Under the pieces are notes generated by a model. The model had not been told where the DNA came from. It searched no databases and saw only the letters and a program-made list of their open reading frames with translations. The position numbers were made by a program, and so were the translations under genes. A stretch of 64,000 nt of DNA from Diadophis punctatus similis. Lineage: Eukaryota; Chordata; Lepidosauria; Squamata; Dipsadidae. The stretch covers positions 1,953,318-2,017,317 of the forward strand of contig JALIGW010000026.1 of NCBI GenBank assembly GCA_023053685.1. The letters run 5' to 3'. Shown one piece after another: positions 20,625 to 32,504 of this stretch (its first letter is position 1; every line of letters begins with the position of its first letter).

Positions 20625-21100
20625 AAAAGGAGATAATTGCTGACAATCAACACCTGAGCTTTTTGGGGAGGGGGGGGGGTGTCTTGAAAAAAGTCAGCCT
20701 TAATTGTCTTCAGGTGTGAACAGCTTATTTATTCTTCCAGTAGAACCTGAGGGAGTTTGAAGAGAAGACATCTTTCTGGGGGTTTTCTAGAATGTTCTGC
20801 CTTTGACTCCAGGATTTCAGCAGTGTTGACCAGGTTACAACATGGCTGCAAGTTAAGTGGGGAGAAAGTGTCCTTTATTGATTTATTGGCAAAATTTATG
20901 GGCCCACCCATCTTACCACAGGGAGTTTTTTTCAGCCCGGTATGTCTCAAAGCGAAACGGTCGAAGCAGGCCAAGATATGGTTTTCTTCAAAGGAATAGA
21001 ATAATGGAGGGGGAAGAGAGAAGTTCATTTGCCAAGGGTGTTGCTTGTGATGATTTCGTTTGGAGCCCTGGGAAAACCTTGGAAGGTCAGACAGACAGAT
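20625..21100. other. no recognisable feature
   Basis: Repeat-poor DNA with a G run near 20667-20678. The open frames overlap and match nothing known. Confidence 0.3.
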
Positions 21101-21320
21101 GGATGGATGAGAATTGATAGATGGACGGACAGATACCATAGATGGACGGATGGATAGATAGCAATAGCACTTAGACTTATATACCACTTCACACTGCTTT
21201 ACAGCCCTCTCTAAGCGGTTTAAAGAGTCAGCCTCTTGCCCCCAACAATTGGAGTCCTCGTTTTACCCACCTCAGAAGGATAGAAGGCTGAGTCCACCTT
21301 GAGATAGATAGATGATAGAT

Positions 21321-21381
<61 letters not shown>

Positions 21382-21395
21382 CTAGATAGATAGAC

Positions 21396-21467
<72 letters not shown>

Positions 21468-21483
21468 TCAGTATGAATATTAT

Positions 21484-21580
<97 letters not shown>

Positions 21581-21930
21581 GATTGATGGGTGGGTGGGTA
21601 GATAGGTGGGTAGGTAGATAGGTAGATATGTAGATGGACAGATGGATGGATAGATAGAGAGATAGATGAATAGTTGGATAGATAGAGGTAGATGGGTAGA
21701 TGGATGGATAGATGGACAGACGGATGGATGGATGCTCAGACAGACAGACGGATGGACAGAAAGAGGGGCAAATAGATAGATGGACAGGTATAGATGGACA
21801 GACGGATGGATGGATGCTCAGCCAGACAGACGGATGGACAGAAAGAGGGGCAAATAGATAGATGGACAGGTATAGATGATGGACCAATATACATGATGTA
21901 TAGATGGACAGATGATGGGTAGATAAATAA
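21101..21930. repeat. GATA/GACA (Bkm-type) array
   Basis: Blocks of (GATA)n at 21301-21385 and 21485-21581, (GACA)n at about 21398-21466, then degenerate GATG/GACA/GATA to about 21930. A roughly 105-bp segment with CAGACGGATGGATGGATGC is duplicated near 21718 and 21799. A truncated SINE is embedded at the left. Confidence 0.93.
21158..21302 (-). mobile_element. truncated SINE bounded by GATA on both sides
   Basis: The LINE2-tail SINE from its tail (TAGCAATAGCACTTAGAC, antisense) to CTGAGTCCACCTTGAG. Both edges pass directly into GATA-type repeats, and the tRNA-like head is missing. Confidence 0.82.
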
Positions 21931-21944
21931 TTATATATAACCAC

Positions 21945-22886
21945 TGAACTAACCCGTGTTCTGTGTTGATGCAGTCCAACTGAACGATGAAACAACCCGC
22001 CATTCTAAACTACAGAAGCTGACCGAGTTTAAACCACGCTGGGCTGTTGTGTGAATGTGGCTGCTCGGGCTTTAGCTGACCTGCTGGGCAGCCTTGCAGC
22101 CTCCTTAGCGGTCTCCCCCACCCAATTCCTCCCTAACGAAAGCATAATTTCCTGGCTCCCATCATCCTGCCGGGCTAAACTAAGCTTTAAAGAGAGATCT
22201 GCCCACGATTGCTGGTCCAAACTTGAATGGTGGGCTGAACTGGGTTCGATCACTGCTGTTGTAGGATTTCTGAAACCAGGGGATTTAAGAAGTGCAAGGA
22301 AAATTGGAATAGGGCCATGCAATTTGTCAGATCCTGGCCCTTAGCTTTCTCCAAGCCTCAATAGTCTTCTGTGAAATGGGTGTATAAAATACTTCGCTTG
22401 GAGCTGGTTTGGCTGCCCGAAAAGTTTTTCTGGGTTTCCGTCCTGGATTGCATTGGTGATAACTCATAAACTTCTCTTTTTTTGATTTCCTACTTTGATG
22501 ACGAGGCCTGGGGGCGCCTCTAAAACTGCGCCAAGCGGTTGCTGAATCTGTCAGCTTGCATAAATCATGTACATATGCAGATCGGCTCTGATTTTGCATA
22601 ATTGATTCAGGTGGTTGAGGAGCACTTTTGCATAATTTCTTTTGCTGATGTGGCCGTGGGGAAGATGAAGAGGGAGCCCTCCTCCCCCTTTAACTGCCGA
22701 TATGGATTAATGCTCTGGGAACCCAGCAAATCTCTCCTGCATTTTTTAGAGCCATAAGGACTAGAAACTTGACGTGCGCGCCTGAATTTTTAAAGGGGAG
22801 ATCCAGGGGAAATTGAACGTTGATGCCAGGGTTTTTTTCCCCACATTGCTCCTGCAGAAATGCAAAAATTCTTGTCTTTGGCTCTG
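21945..22886. other. single-copy-looking stretch
   Basis: About 900 bp with balanced composition and no recognised repeat. It is a candidate for conserved upstream regulatory DNA of FIBCD1, by position only. Confidence 0.3.
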
Positions 22887-22901
22887 GTGTGTGTGTGTGT
22901 G

Positions 22902-22946
<45 letters not shown>

Positions 22947-22963
22947 TTGTGTGTGTGTGTGAA
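22887..22963. repeat. (GT)n(CT)n(GT)n compound microsatellite
   Basis: GT, then TCTG, CT, and GT again over about 77 bp. Confidence 0.95.
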
Positions 22964-23227
22964 TGATTGAGCGTCTCGTACTTGTCGGTTAATGTTCCTT
23001 CCCAACAATTAATTCAAGGAAGATGCTATTCTATAAGAAACTCTGCAGCAAATGGCAATCATTGTTGGTTTTTTAATTGATATACCCCAAAACCAGCTGC
23101 CGCTCTTTCTAAGTAGCATTCTCAACTTTTCCCATCTCTTACGTAACCCCTTTTTTCAAAACGGTTTCCTCTGTTTTGCTTCTTGCCCCAATTTTGTGTG
23201 TCTCTGTATACCTGGAGACTGGATTTG

Positions 23228-23405
23228 TTCCCGCAGTTTTCTTGGCAAGAGGTTCAGACGTGGTTTGCCCTTGCTGCCTCCTTCCTAGGATTGAGACAGG
23301 GGACCGATCCAAATCACCCAGCTCAGCTGGCATTGTGCCCGAGACAGGAATAAAACTCACTTTGGGTCTGCTTGTTGAGCTGTGCCCTCTGCTGTCCGAG
23401 CCAGA
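23228..23405 (-). mobile_element. old tRNA-derived SINE (15.3-kb family)
   Basis: Diverged antisense copy with TTTCTTGGCAAGAGG, CCTTCCTAGGATTGAGA, ATCACCCAGCTCAGCTGGC and AATAAAACTCAC, in the family order. No internal amplification. Confidence 0.45.
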
Positions 23406-23690
23406 ATAGTTGTCTTCGCCAAAACTTGCAAGCCATATTCATTCATTAACTTATTTCCAAACACAGGAAATCAGGAAACCTTGAAAATTTGAATGGGCAG
23501 TTCAAATTAATATAAGGATTTATGGCAAGCTTATGCTCTCTACAAGAACCTGAACTACTAACAGTCAAAGCCAATTGGCGGTAGATAAGGAATTCACAGT
23601 GGATTGAAATCCTTTCTGGGCATGAAGAGACTCAAGACTAATGATGTGTTTGACCCCTCCCTCAGGCTCAGCCGGGCCATCTCCTACACT
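23406..23690. other. no recognisable feature
   Basis: A short unrecognised stretch. Confidence 0.3.
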
Positions 23691-23694
23691 TATA

Positions 23695-24056
23695 CAGGGA
23701 GTCCTCGTCTTACGACCACCATTGAGCTCAATGTTTCTCTTGCTAAGCGAGACATTTGTTAAGTGCACTTTGCCACATTTTACGATCTTTCTTGCCACAG
23801 TTGTTCAAGCTGTTATGAATCATTGCGGTTGTTACGTTAGTAACCGGGTTGTTAAGTGAACCTGGTTTCCCCACTGTTTGTCAGACAGGATCCCGTTTTG
23901 TCATCAAAAGCAGCCAGTTGCCAAGTGTCTGGATTTTGATCACGGGGCCACGGGGATGCTACAATGGTCGTAAGTGTGAATAATGGTCATAAGTCCCTTT
24001 TTCAGCGCTGTTGTGACTTCGAACAGTTGCTAAATGAACTGTTGTTGAGGACTATA
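23695..24056 (+). mobile_element. Tigger-like element
   Basis: Starts at TA with CAGGGAGTCCTCGTCTTACG and ends TTGTTGAGGACTATATA. The middle is diverged but in order. Confidence 0.8.
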
Positions 24057-24065
24057 TATTAATTA

Positions 24066-24208
24066 CAGAATGCAGAATAACAAAGTTGGAAGGGACCTCA
24101 GAGGTCTTCTAGTCCAACCCCTGCTCAAATAGGAAACCCTATACCATTTCAGACAAATGGCTGTCCAGTCTCTTCTTGAAAGCCTCCAGTGATGGAGCAC
24201 CCATTAAT
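24066..24208 (-). mobile_element. CR1 LINE 3' end, truncated
   Basis: Antisense CR1 terminus (GTTGGAAGGGACCTCAGAGG, GGAAACCCTATACCATTTC, CCTCCAGTGATGGAGCACCC), stopping where an AT-rich L1-like piece begins. It starts only ten bases after the Tigger-like element. Confidence 0.85.
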
Positions 24209-24227
24209 TTACATACATATATATATA

Positions 24228-24600
24228 TATATATGTTTTTATTGATTTTTCACATTTTACATATCATAACATTTCTTTTAAGCAGATCTACAACTTTTTA
24301 TATACATCACTGTTATGTTTACACAGTTTATACATCATTTTACAGTGTTTTCTGATTCTATGTCTTCGTCCCACATTTCCTCTGTAATTTTCTGTCATTA
24401 GTCCATTTGTACCATTTTCCCCATATTTCATAGTAATCTGAGTCCTTTTGTCCTCTCAGTTCAATGGTTAATTTGTCCATTTCTGTGCCATTTTATTTAT
24501 TTAATTATTTAATTATATTTCTATGCCGCCCAACTCCCAAGGCAATCACATATCTTCTTAATTATCATATTTTCAATAGGTATATTAGAGTTTCCAGCTG
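24228..24600 (-). mobile_element. L1 3' untranslated fragment
   Basis: Antisense L1 3' end beginning TTTTTATTGATTTTTCACAT and continuing with phrases shared with the 39.9-kb copy (AAGCAGATCTACAAC, CATATTTCATAGTAATCTGA, TCCTTTTGTCC). A LINE-tail relic with ATGCCGCCCAACTCCC interrupts it near 24490-24545. Confidence 0.65.
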
Positions 24601-25702
24601 TTGTGGTAAATTTACATTTATATTTAATCTACATTTATATTTCTCCCAATTTATAGCATGCCTTGTTGTGTGAACCCAGCCAAACTAACCCACCTGGGGT
24701 CGAATCCAACCCTCACAAACCCTATTTTTGGTGACTTCTCCGTCTTTAAACCCAAGTTTCAGGACGATCCTTCGGCTGCAGGCAAGGTGTGATTTAACGG
24801 CCAGGGGAAAGAAAAATAAAATAAACCTCCTGAGAAATCCCTGCTTTGGTACAATGAGAAAATTCAATGCTGCGATTGCGCTGGATGAAACTTTAACCTT
24901 TCAGATTTTTTAGGGGGTGGGGAGGTGAGAAATGTTTAATCTTAGGAGTCAAAAAGGCACTGGAAAATTGTCCTCCAGCATCTCTTGCGCTCTTTAATTA
25001 TACGGTTTTGCAGATTTGAGCCTCGGCTTCCAACACTTGTGTCGTTCCCCTTAGCTCCCCAGACACCGCCAGCCAATGAAAGTGGCGGAGGGTGTGCGGT
25101 TCCCGCACCCCACCCCGTGTACAATTTTGCTGCTTGTCTTGAATCTTCGCAATTTCTCCCGTTCTCTCTGTCGCAAGTTGCCGTCTGGGGATTCGACGTC
25201 TCCTGAGACATTAAGACGGAGGGGGGGGGCAATTAAAATCTGAGAAATTCTCTCCTCCTCTTTCCTCCCATTTATGGGGCAGAGAATGGGGTGGGATTCT
25301 TCTCCAGAGTATCTCCAGAGGAGAGAGCAGATTTTTCTCTTCCCCACCACCCACCCCACCCTCGCCACTCTTGAGGTGAAGACGGTCGCTTTAGAGGCGT
25401 TGGCATGATGGCTACGGAAAAATCTCTTTGGGGGAAAAAAATAGAATTTTCCTGCTGAGAATGAAAAGAAATGGGCGGAAAGGCAGGGGAATGGCAGACT
25501 TCTGGGGATGGGCCTGTGGGTTCCTCATCTCTCTGCCCCTCTTCGGCCTCCTTGGCTGCCCCAACATCCTCCACTGAAAACCTCTCTGTTGGAAGAAATG
25601 TCCATTTGGGTTCAGTTCCAAGACACTGGAAACATGGTGGCTGCTTGGAAAGATGGTTTAATGATGGACAGGACCACATGGTTTTGAGGTCCTGAGCAAA
25701 AA
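24601..25702. other. single-copy-looking stretch
   Basis: About 1.1 kb without recognised repeats apart from short G runs. The open frames overlap on both strands. Possible regulatory DNA by position only. Confidence 0.3.
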
Positions 25703-25829
<127 letters not shown>

Positions 25830-25847
25830 TAGTGGCACATCAGATTA

Positions 25848-25950
25848 ACAGAGTTGGAAGGGACCTTGCAGGTCATCTAGTCCAACCCCCTGCCCAAGCA
25901 GGAGACCCTTACATCTGCCTCTACCTAGGATCAAACTCACAACCTATCAG
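25848..25950 (-). mobile_element. CR1 LINE 3' end, short variant
   Basis: Antisense AGAGTTGGAAGGGACCTTGC through CCCTGCCCAAGCAGGAGACCC, then a body that differs from the other CR1 copies (CCTAGGATCAAACTCACAAC). Another subfamily is likely. Confidence 0.6.
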
Positions 25951-25974
25951 TCACTCCCCCTTCATTGCAGCCAG

Positions 25975-26240
25975 GGGTGGGTTCCTACCGGCGCAGGCTT
26001 ACCTGTTCGTCGCCGCAGAGCCGAAGAAGCTGGTGGTGTTCGCAGCGCGGGGCTTCCCCCGCCCGCTTCCCCCGGCCGCCGGGACGCCGCCATTTGCGTA
26101 CTTCTGCCCTCTGTGCATGCGCAAAGCGTTCTGCTTGCACAGAGGGCAAAAGAACGCAAATGGCGGCATCCCGGTGGCCGGGGAAAGCGGGTGGTGGCTC
26201 TGTGGCGACAAACAGGCAAGACCGCCGCTGCCCCTCTCAC
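25975..26240. mobile_element. GC-rich foldback element, hAT-like end
   Basis: Starts CAGGGGTGGGTTCCTACC as other hAT elements here do. Most of the rest is an imperfect palindrome: GCCGCCATTTGCGTACTTC on the left pairs with GAACGCAAATGGCGGC on the right, and the outer segments around CCTGTTCGTCGCCGC and GTGGCGACAAACAGG also match. Centre near 26125. Confidence 0.65.
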
Positions 26241-26412
26241 TGCCCTCCCTCCCCGCCTGGCAGGAGGAGGCAGGCGAGGCAGGAGGCAGAGAGGTGTGCA
26301 AGGCAAATTCAAATTTAAAAAGTGGGACTTTTTTTTGAAACGCCGCAGGATGCGGGACAAATTATTAAAAAGTGGGACTGTCCCTCCAAAAGTGGGGCGT
26401 CTGGTCACCTTA
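26241..26412. repeat. unclassified interspersed repeat end
   Basis: Contains AAAAAGTGGGAC twice (about 26320 and 26369) and ends GTGGGGCGTCTGGTCACCTT, the style of a DNA-transposon terminus. It abuts the foldback element; class uncertain. Confidence 0.35.
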
Positions 26413-27305
<893 letters not shown>

Positions 27306-27350
27306 GAGTCTCCAATCCCCTAATCATCTTGCTTGCTCTTCTTTTCCCTT
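27306..27350 (-). mobile_element. CR1 LINE sliver
   Basis: AATCCCCTAATCATCTTGC and TGCTCTTCTTTTCC correspond to the antisense of CR1's ATKMIRGL coding region. Very short, so tentative. Confidence 0.4.
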
Positions 27351-27640
27351 TCTTTTCCAGTTCGACTTTAATTGGCATTAGCTCTTACTGCAGTTAACAT
27401 TTCCAATAAAATTATGTTTTAGAAGACAGTTAAAAATGGTGTGAGGTCAGCAGGTTTTTAAAACAGAGTCCAACGCCTGCGATATTCCACACACACAAAA
27501 GGCGAATTACCTTCTGGGTGAAACATCTAACCATCTTCCAGCCTGGCAAATATTTATGGGATTCTCATTAGGATCTTGTTTCTGAGATTGTATCCTTGCT
27601 TTTAGATCCCTGGAGATTTTGCTCCCAACTTCTCGTGTTA

Positions 27641-27717
27641 AGTTCACAGACTTTGATGGCGCTTTTCTGTCATTTTCTCAAAGTTTGCTCAAATTAAATT
27701 ATCCTTGCTAGGGCATT

Positions 27718-27816
<99 letters not shown>

Positions 27817-27954
27817 GCCTGCCTTTCTTTCTTCCTTCCTTTCTTTTTCTGCCTGGCAATGATTTAGGTTATCTGTAAGTTCACAGACTTTGATGGCGCT
27901 TTTCTGTCATTTTCTCAAAGTTTGCTCAAATTAAATTATCCTTGCTAGGGCATT

Positions 27955-28033
<79 letters not shown>

Positions 28034-28239
28034 GTCTGCCTGCCTTTCTTTCTTCCTTCCTTTCTTTTTCTGCCTGGCAATGATTTAGGTTATCTGTAAG
28101 TTCACAGACTTTGATGGCGCTTTTCTGTCATTTTCTCAAAGTTTGCTAAAATTAAATTATCCTTGCTAGGTAGGGCATGAAAATCTCTCTCTCTCTCTCC
28201 CTCCCTCCCTCCCTCCATTACTCACTCACTCACTCCATC

Positions 28240-28322
<83 letters not shown>

Positions 28323-28440
28323 CTGCCTGCACTGATTTAGGTGATCTGTAAGTTCACAGATTTTGATGGCGTTTTTCTGTCTTTTTCTCAAGTTTGCTCA
28401 AATTTAATTCATGCCTTGCTAGGGCATGAATTTATTTATT
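27641..28440. repeat. tandem repeat of about 240-bp units, each holding a different microsatellite
   Basis: AGTTCACAGACTTTGATGGC starts unit copies at 27641, 27878 and 28099, and a one-base variant starts at 28351 (spacings 237, 221, 252). Each continues through TTTTCTCAAAGTTTGCT and CCTTGCTAGG. It then has a microsatellite: (CTTT)n(CTGT)n in copy 1; (CTTT)n in copy 2; (CT)n(CCCT)n(CACT)n(CTTT)n in copy 3; (TTTA)n(TCTA)n after copy 4. TTCTGCCTGGCAATGATTTAGG separates the units. Confidence 0.93.
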
Positions 28441-28443
28441 TAT

Positions 28444-28526
<83 letters not shown>
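28432..28526. repeat. (TTTA)n(TCTA)n, GATA-type microsatellite
   Basis: About 80 bp of TCTA (GATA on the minus strand) after a short TTTA run, at the end of the 240-bp tandem array. Confidence 0.96.
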
Positions 28527-28544
28527 ATCTCTCCCTCTCTCTCT

Positions 28545-28825
28545 CTGTGACTTTTCTTGCCACGGTTGTTAAGTGAATCACTGCAAGTGATGTCAGTAAC
28601 CCGGCTGTTAAGTGAATCAGGTTTCCCATCGAAGGTCGCCAAAAGGGATCATATGACCTTGGGACACTGTGACCGTCATAAATATGAGCCAGCTGCCAAG
28701 CGTCTGAATTTAGATCACAGGGATGCTGCAAAGGTCGTAACTCTGAAAAACGGTCGTAAGTCCCTTTTATCAGCCTCGTTGTAACTTCGAACGGTCACTA
28801 AATGAATCATTGTAAGTCAAGGACT
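28545..28825 (+). mobile_element. Tigger-like element, left end missing
   Basis: Starts inside the element at TGACTTTTCTTGCCACGG, right after a (CT)n run, and ends GTAAGTCAAGGACTATTTGTA. Confidence 0.78.
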
Positions 28826-28952
28826 ATTTGTACGTGCGCATTGCCATGCACTTGAAATTTGATCATGTGAACATGGGATGCTATGACAGTTTTAAATGTG
28901 AGGATTTTAAGAACTTCGGTCACTAAACAGACGTTGTAAGTCAAGAACTCTA
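28826..28952 (+). mobile_element. second Tigger-like fragment
   Basis: A right-end piece only: ATTTGATCATGTGAACATGG, then GGTCACTAAACAGACGTTG and GTAAGTCAAGAACTCTAGG. Directly adjacent to the previous copy in the same orientation. Confidence 0.6.
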
Positions 28953-29629
28953 GGCAGGAATTGCGATTGGTCCACTTCATTCAGGTGCCAGATTGGAGAT
29001 GGCTGACAAGGTGAGCTGAATTAGAGGGTGTTTTTTTTCAAAAAATGTACATTGCTCTGGAATTTCCTCCACGTTCCTTCTTATTAATCGCTTAAAATAA
29101 TTTGCTTTTGCCAGCTGGTTTTACAAGCGTCCTTTTTTTAAAAAAATATACAGTGTAAATGTGTGTGGTTTTTTTCATTCTTCCCTTCTGCCCCATTTTC
29201 CTGAATTGCAATTAATCCGTCCGGGAGATTCTCATAGGAAATTGAAAAGGTGGCTTTGTAATTTATATATATTTAAAGTAAACCGAAAAGGCAAAACTTG
29301 AAGTAATTGCAAACTTCTGTTCCTTGACAGGATCTGATGGGCTTCAACCAAAGCTGTTTTCAGAAGATAAGAAGAACTAAGTCACCAGCAAGGTTCCTCT
29401 TCACCTCAAAAAGGAACGTTGTACTTCCTGGTAAACCACAGTTGGTTTAAATATGGTTTGAATAAACCACATTTGGGTAAGTTTGCTGGCTTGGGAGGTC
29501 TAAACAGAAGTCTGTCCTTGCTTTGTCCATTATTGCTGGAAGCAGAAGTCAAATTTTCTCTATGGAGGTGATGAAACACCTGAGTGTGTAGACCCTCGAA
29601 ACTCTAAACCACGATAAAGCCCACTCAGA
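28953..29629. other. single-copy-looking stretch
   Basis: No recognised repeat. Contains AAACCACA-type motifs around 29430-29475 that repeat locally. Confidence 0.3.
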
Positions 29630-29630
29630 G

Positions 29631-29730
29631 CAGTGTTTCCCAACCTTGGTAACTTTAAGATGAGCAGACTTCAACTCCCAGAATTCTGCCTGGCTGCGGA
29701 ATTCTGGAAGTTGAAGTCCACCCATCTTAT
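29631..29730. mobile_element. decayed foldback MITE, cut by a Tigger-like end
   Basis: Related to the perfect palindrome at 20.5 kb: starts AGCAGTGTTTCCCAACCTTGG and folds at TGCCTGGCTGCGGAATTC. The second arm stops at CCATCTTAT where CAGGTAGTCC begins, consistent with insertion at a TA. Confidence 0.7.
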
Positions 29731-29845
29731 ACAGGTAGTCCTCGGGTTATGAGCACAATTGAGCCCAAAATCTTTGTTGCTTAAGTGAAACATTTGTTAA
29801 GTGAGTTTTACGAATTTTCTGTGAAAAGCAATGATAAGTTACCCT
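29731..29845 (+). mobile_element. Tigger-like element, left third
   Basis: Begins CAGGTAGTCCTCGGGTTATG after TA and breaks off near AAGTGAGTTTTACG. Confidence 0.7.
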
Positions 29846-30212
29846 TTCCATGCCTAAGGTGAGACTAGAACTCACCGTCTCCTGGTGAATGGCCCAAAGT
29901 CAGCCAGCCAGCTTTCGTTCCTAAGGCAGGACTAGAACTCACCATCTCCTGGAAATTGGCTCAAAGTCACCCAGCTGGTTTTCATGCGTAAGGCAGAACT
30001 CACCATCTCCTGGTGATAGGCCCAAAGTCACCCAACCAGCTTTCGTACCTAAGGCAGGACTACAATTCACCATCTCCTGGAAATTGGCCCAAAGTCACCC
30101 ACTTGGCTTTCATGCCTAAAGCAGGACTAGAATTCACCAACTCCTGGTGATTGGCCCAAAGTCAGCCAGCCAGCTTTCATGCCTAAGGCAGGACTAGAAC
30201 TCACCATCTCCC
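29845..30212 (-). mobile_element. amplified internal units of a tRNA-derived SINE
   Basis: Five to six antisense units of about 66 bp with GCAGGACTAGAACTCACCATC and GGCCCAAAGTCA. Units differ by substitutions and one is shortened. The SINE tail and most of the head are absent. Confidence 0.75.
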
Positions 30213-31195
30213 AACTATCATTTCTCTAACCGAACTTGGAGACCGTAATCCGATTAAGCAGCTAAGCCCAGCAGGATCCCCATGCTCTATATGGGGTATT
30301 GGTGATACCAAGTTGATCCCCCCCCCCGGCAGGTTTTTAACCGCAAGGGGTCCCATGGTGTTATCTCAAGAAAGCCGTAACCGGGGTAGATGGGAGCTCC
30401 CCGTTCTGCCTTCACTCCGACAATAACATTTACCATTAAAAACCCATTTATCTTGGCTTCACACCGCTCTGGAAGTCTAGAGTGATTCAGGAGCCTCCCT
30501 TGTCACACTCTACCGTTCGGTGCGATGAGTTAAGTGACTGGATCTTTTCCAAGCTCAGCAACTCATTTTCCGCAGCCCAAGCAGAGAACACGCCGAGCGG
30601 CTTGACGTTTAATTTAACATCTAACATACCTTGACATAAACCCATAATACAATTGCAAGAGGGTTTTGGGGAGGGGGGAGAGCCGAGAGAGGCCCACGAG
30701 GAGGGTGACTCCATCGGTGCGGCCCGGAGTGTTTTCTTTCTTTGATCGATGTGCATTTTATTTGGGTCTTCCTCATTTGCACTCCACGGTCACTCTGGAC
30801 TGGAGAGGCGACGAAGGCACGCTGGGAAAAGCCTTCCCTCCCTCCAGGGCTTTCTTCCCTGCGTTTGCACACTCAGCATTCATGCCCACGTACTCCTGCA
30901 GGCTCGGGAGCGAAACAGGGTGCGGATTTTGGAACCCGAGCATCGTTTAAGCCAGAGGTTTGCTGCCCGCTTCCCACAGCGAAGCCAAATTAAATCTGGG
31001 GTGGATAGAAGAAGAAAAAAAGAAGGGTCAAGGATCCAGAGGGCAGCTGCCGGCTCTGAAATGCGCCAAGTCAAAGAATGGCCGAGCCGTTGATATTTGA
31101 GCTGGATTGTTTTTCATGGTGGATCTTAATTGTTTGAAATGGGGGCTATAATGCCCTCTGCCTAAACAGCCACGCTTGTGAAATGGCCAGCGAAA
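30213..31195. other. single-copy-looking stretch, moderately GC-rich
   Basis: Balanced composition and several CG dinucleotides around 30700-31060. Long frames overlap in many phases, without a familiar domain. Possible conserved element by appearance only. Confidence 0.3.
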
Positions 31196-31370
31196 TAAAT
31201 TGGATGGTGGATAGATGCACAGATGGGCAGATAGATGGATAGGTGGGATGGACAGATGGATGAATGGACGGACGGACGGATGAATAGACTAGATGATAGA
31301 GATTGAAAGATAGATATAGATATAGAGAAAGATGATGGATGATAGATGATAAATGATAGAGATAGATGAT

Positions 31371-31448
<78 letters not shown>

Positions 31449-31500
31449 GATAGAGATAGAGTCCCTCGGGAGTAGGGCAGCATAGAAGAACAAACAATAA

Positions 31501-31597
<97 letters not shown>

Positions 31598-31649
31598 GAT
31601 AGAGATAGAGTCCCTCGGGAGTAGGGCAGCATAGAAGAACAAACAATAA

Positions 31650-31735
<86 letters not shown>
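31196..31735. repeat. GATA (Bkm-type) array with duplicated linker
   Basis: (GATA)n blocks at about 31370-31448, 31500-31598 and 31648-31732, preceded by degenerate GATG/GACG repeats. The linker GTCCCTCGGGAGTAGGGCAG, with its flanks, occurs twice (31460 and 31609), about 149 bp apart. Confidence 0.94.
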
Positions 31736-31737
31736 GA

Positions 31738-31968
31738 GATGGCGAGGTGGCGCAGCAGTTAGAGAGCAGTACTGCAGGCTACTTTAGCTGACTGTGATCA
31801 TTTGAGTTCAGCTGTTCAAATCTCACCGGCTCAAGGTTGACTCAGCCTTCCATCCTTCCGAAGTAGGTAAAATGAGGACCCAGATTGTTGGGGGCAATGT
31901 AAATATATACATTGCTTACTGGTGTAAACCGCTTAGAGAGTGCTTGCACTATGAGGCGGTATATAAAT
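31738..31968 (+). mobile_element. tRNA-derived SINE directly after a GATA array
   Basis: Head GATGGCGAGGTGGCGCAGCAG, B-box-like GTTCAAATCTCACCGG, body ending GAGGCGGTATATAAATCTC. About 20 bp (ATATATACATTGCTTACTGG) is inserted before the GTAAACCGCTTAGAGAG segment. The usual tail is replaced by (AAAT)n. Confidence 0.82.
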
Positions 31969-32170
<202 letters not shown>

Positions 32171-32177
32171 CCCTATA

Positions 32178-32500
32178 CCCTTGATGGCGAACCTCTGGCA
32201 TGCGTGCCACAGGTGGCATGCAGAGCGCTCTCTGTGGCATGCGAGCCGTCACCCCAGCTCAGCTCTGCCGCGCATGCGTGTGTGCCTCCCGCCGGCCAGA
32301 TTGTTTTCAGGTCTCTGCCGCACATGCGTGGGGATGGGGCGCATGCATGGGAGACATGCGCGTGTTCACAGGGGGCAGGGTGTGTGCGCAATGGGCACCT
32401 GTGCAGGGGGTCATGCATGCATGCATGGGGATGGGGGGGTGTTGCACGCGCATTGCATTATGTGTGCGTGCACGTGCACTTTTGGCACTCGGCCAAAAAC
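32178..32500. mobile_element. hAT-like (Charlie-type) fragment
   Basis: Begins TTGATGGCGAACCTCTGGCA and ends near CTTTTGGCACTCGGCC, the terminal phrases of a Charlie-type family. The interior has long CATGCATG and GCGCATGC alternating stretches. Termini are incomplete and no target duplication is visible. Confidence 0.55.
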
Positions 32501-32504
32501 TCTA

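Noticed and set aside
30240..30345. Segment with AAGCAGCTAAGCCCAGCAGG resembling 5S rRNA
   Set aside because: The resemblance is limited to one short phrase; no box A/C spacing and no continued match.
31146..31646. Long frames of YLSI repeats, and RE/SL, IY and PS repeats elsewhere
   Set aside because: Translations of GATA, AG/CT, AT and CCTT microsatellites.
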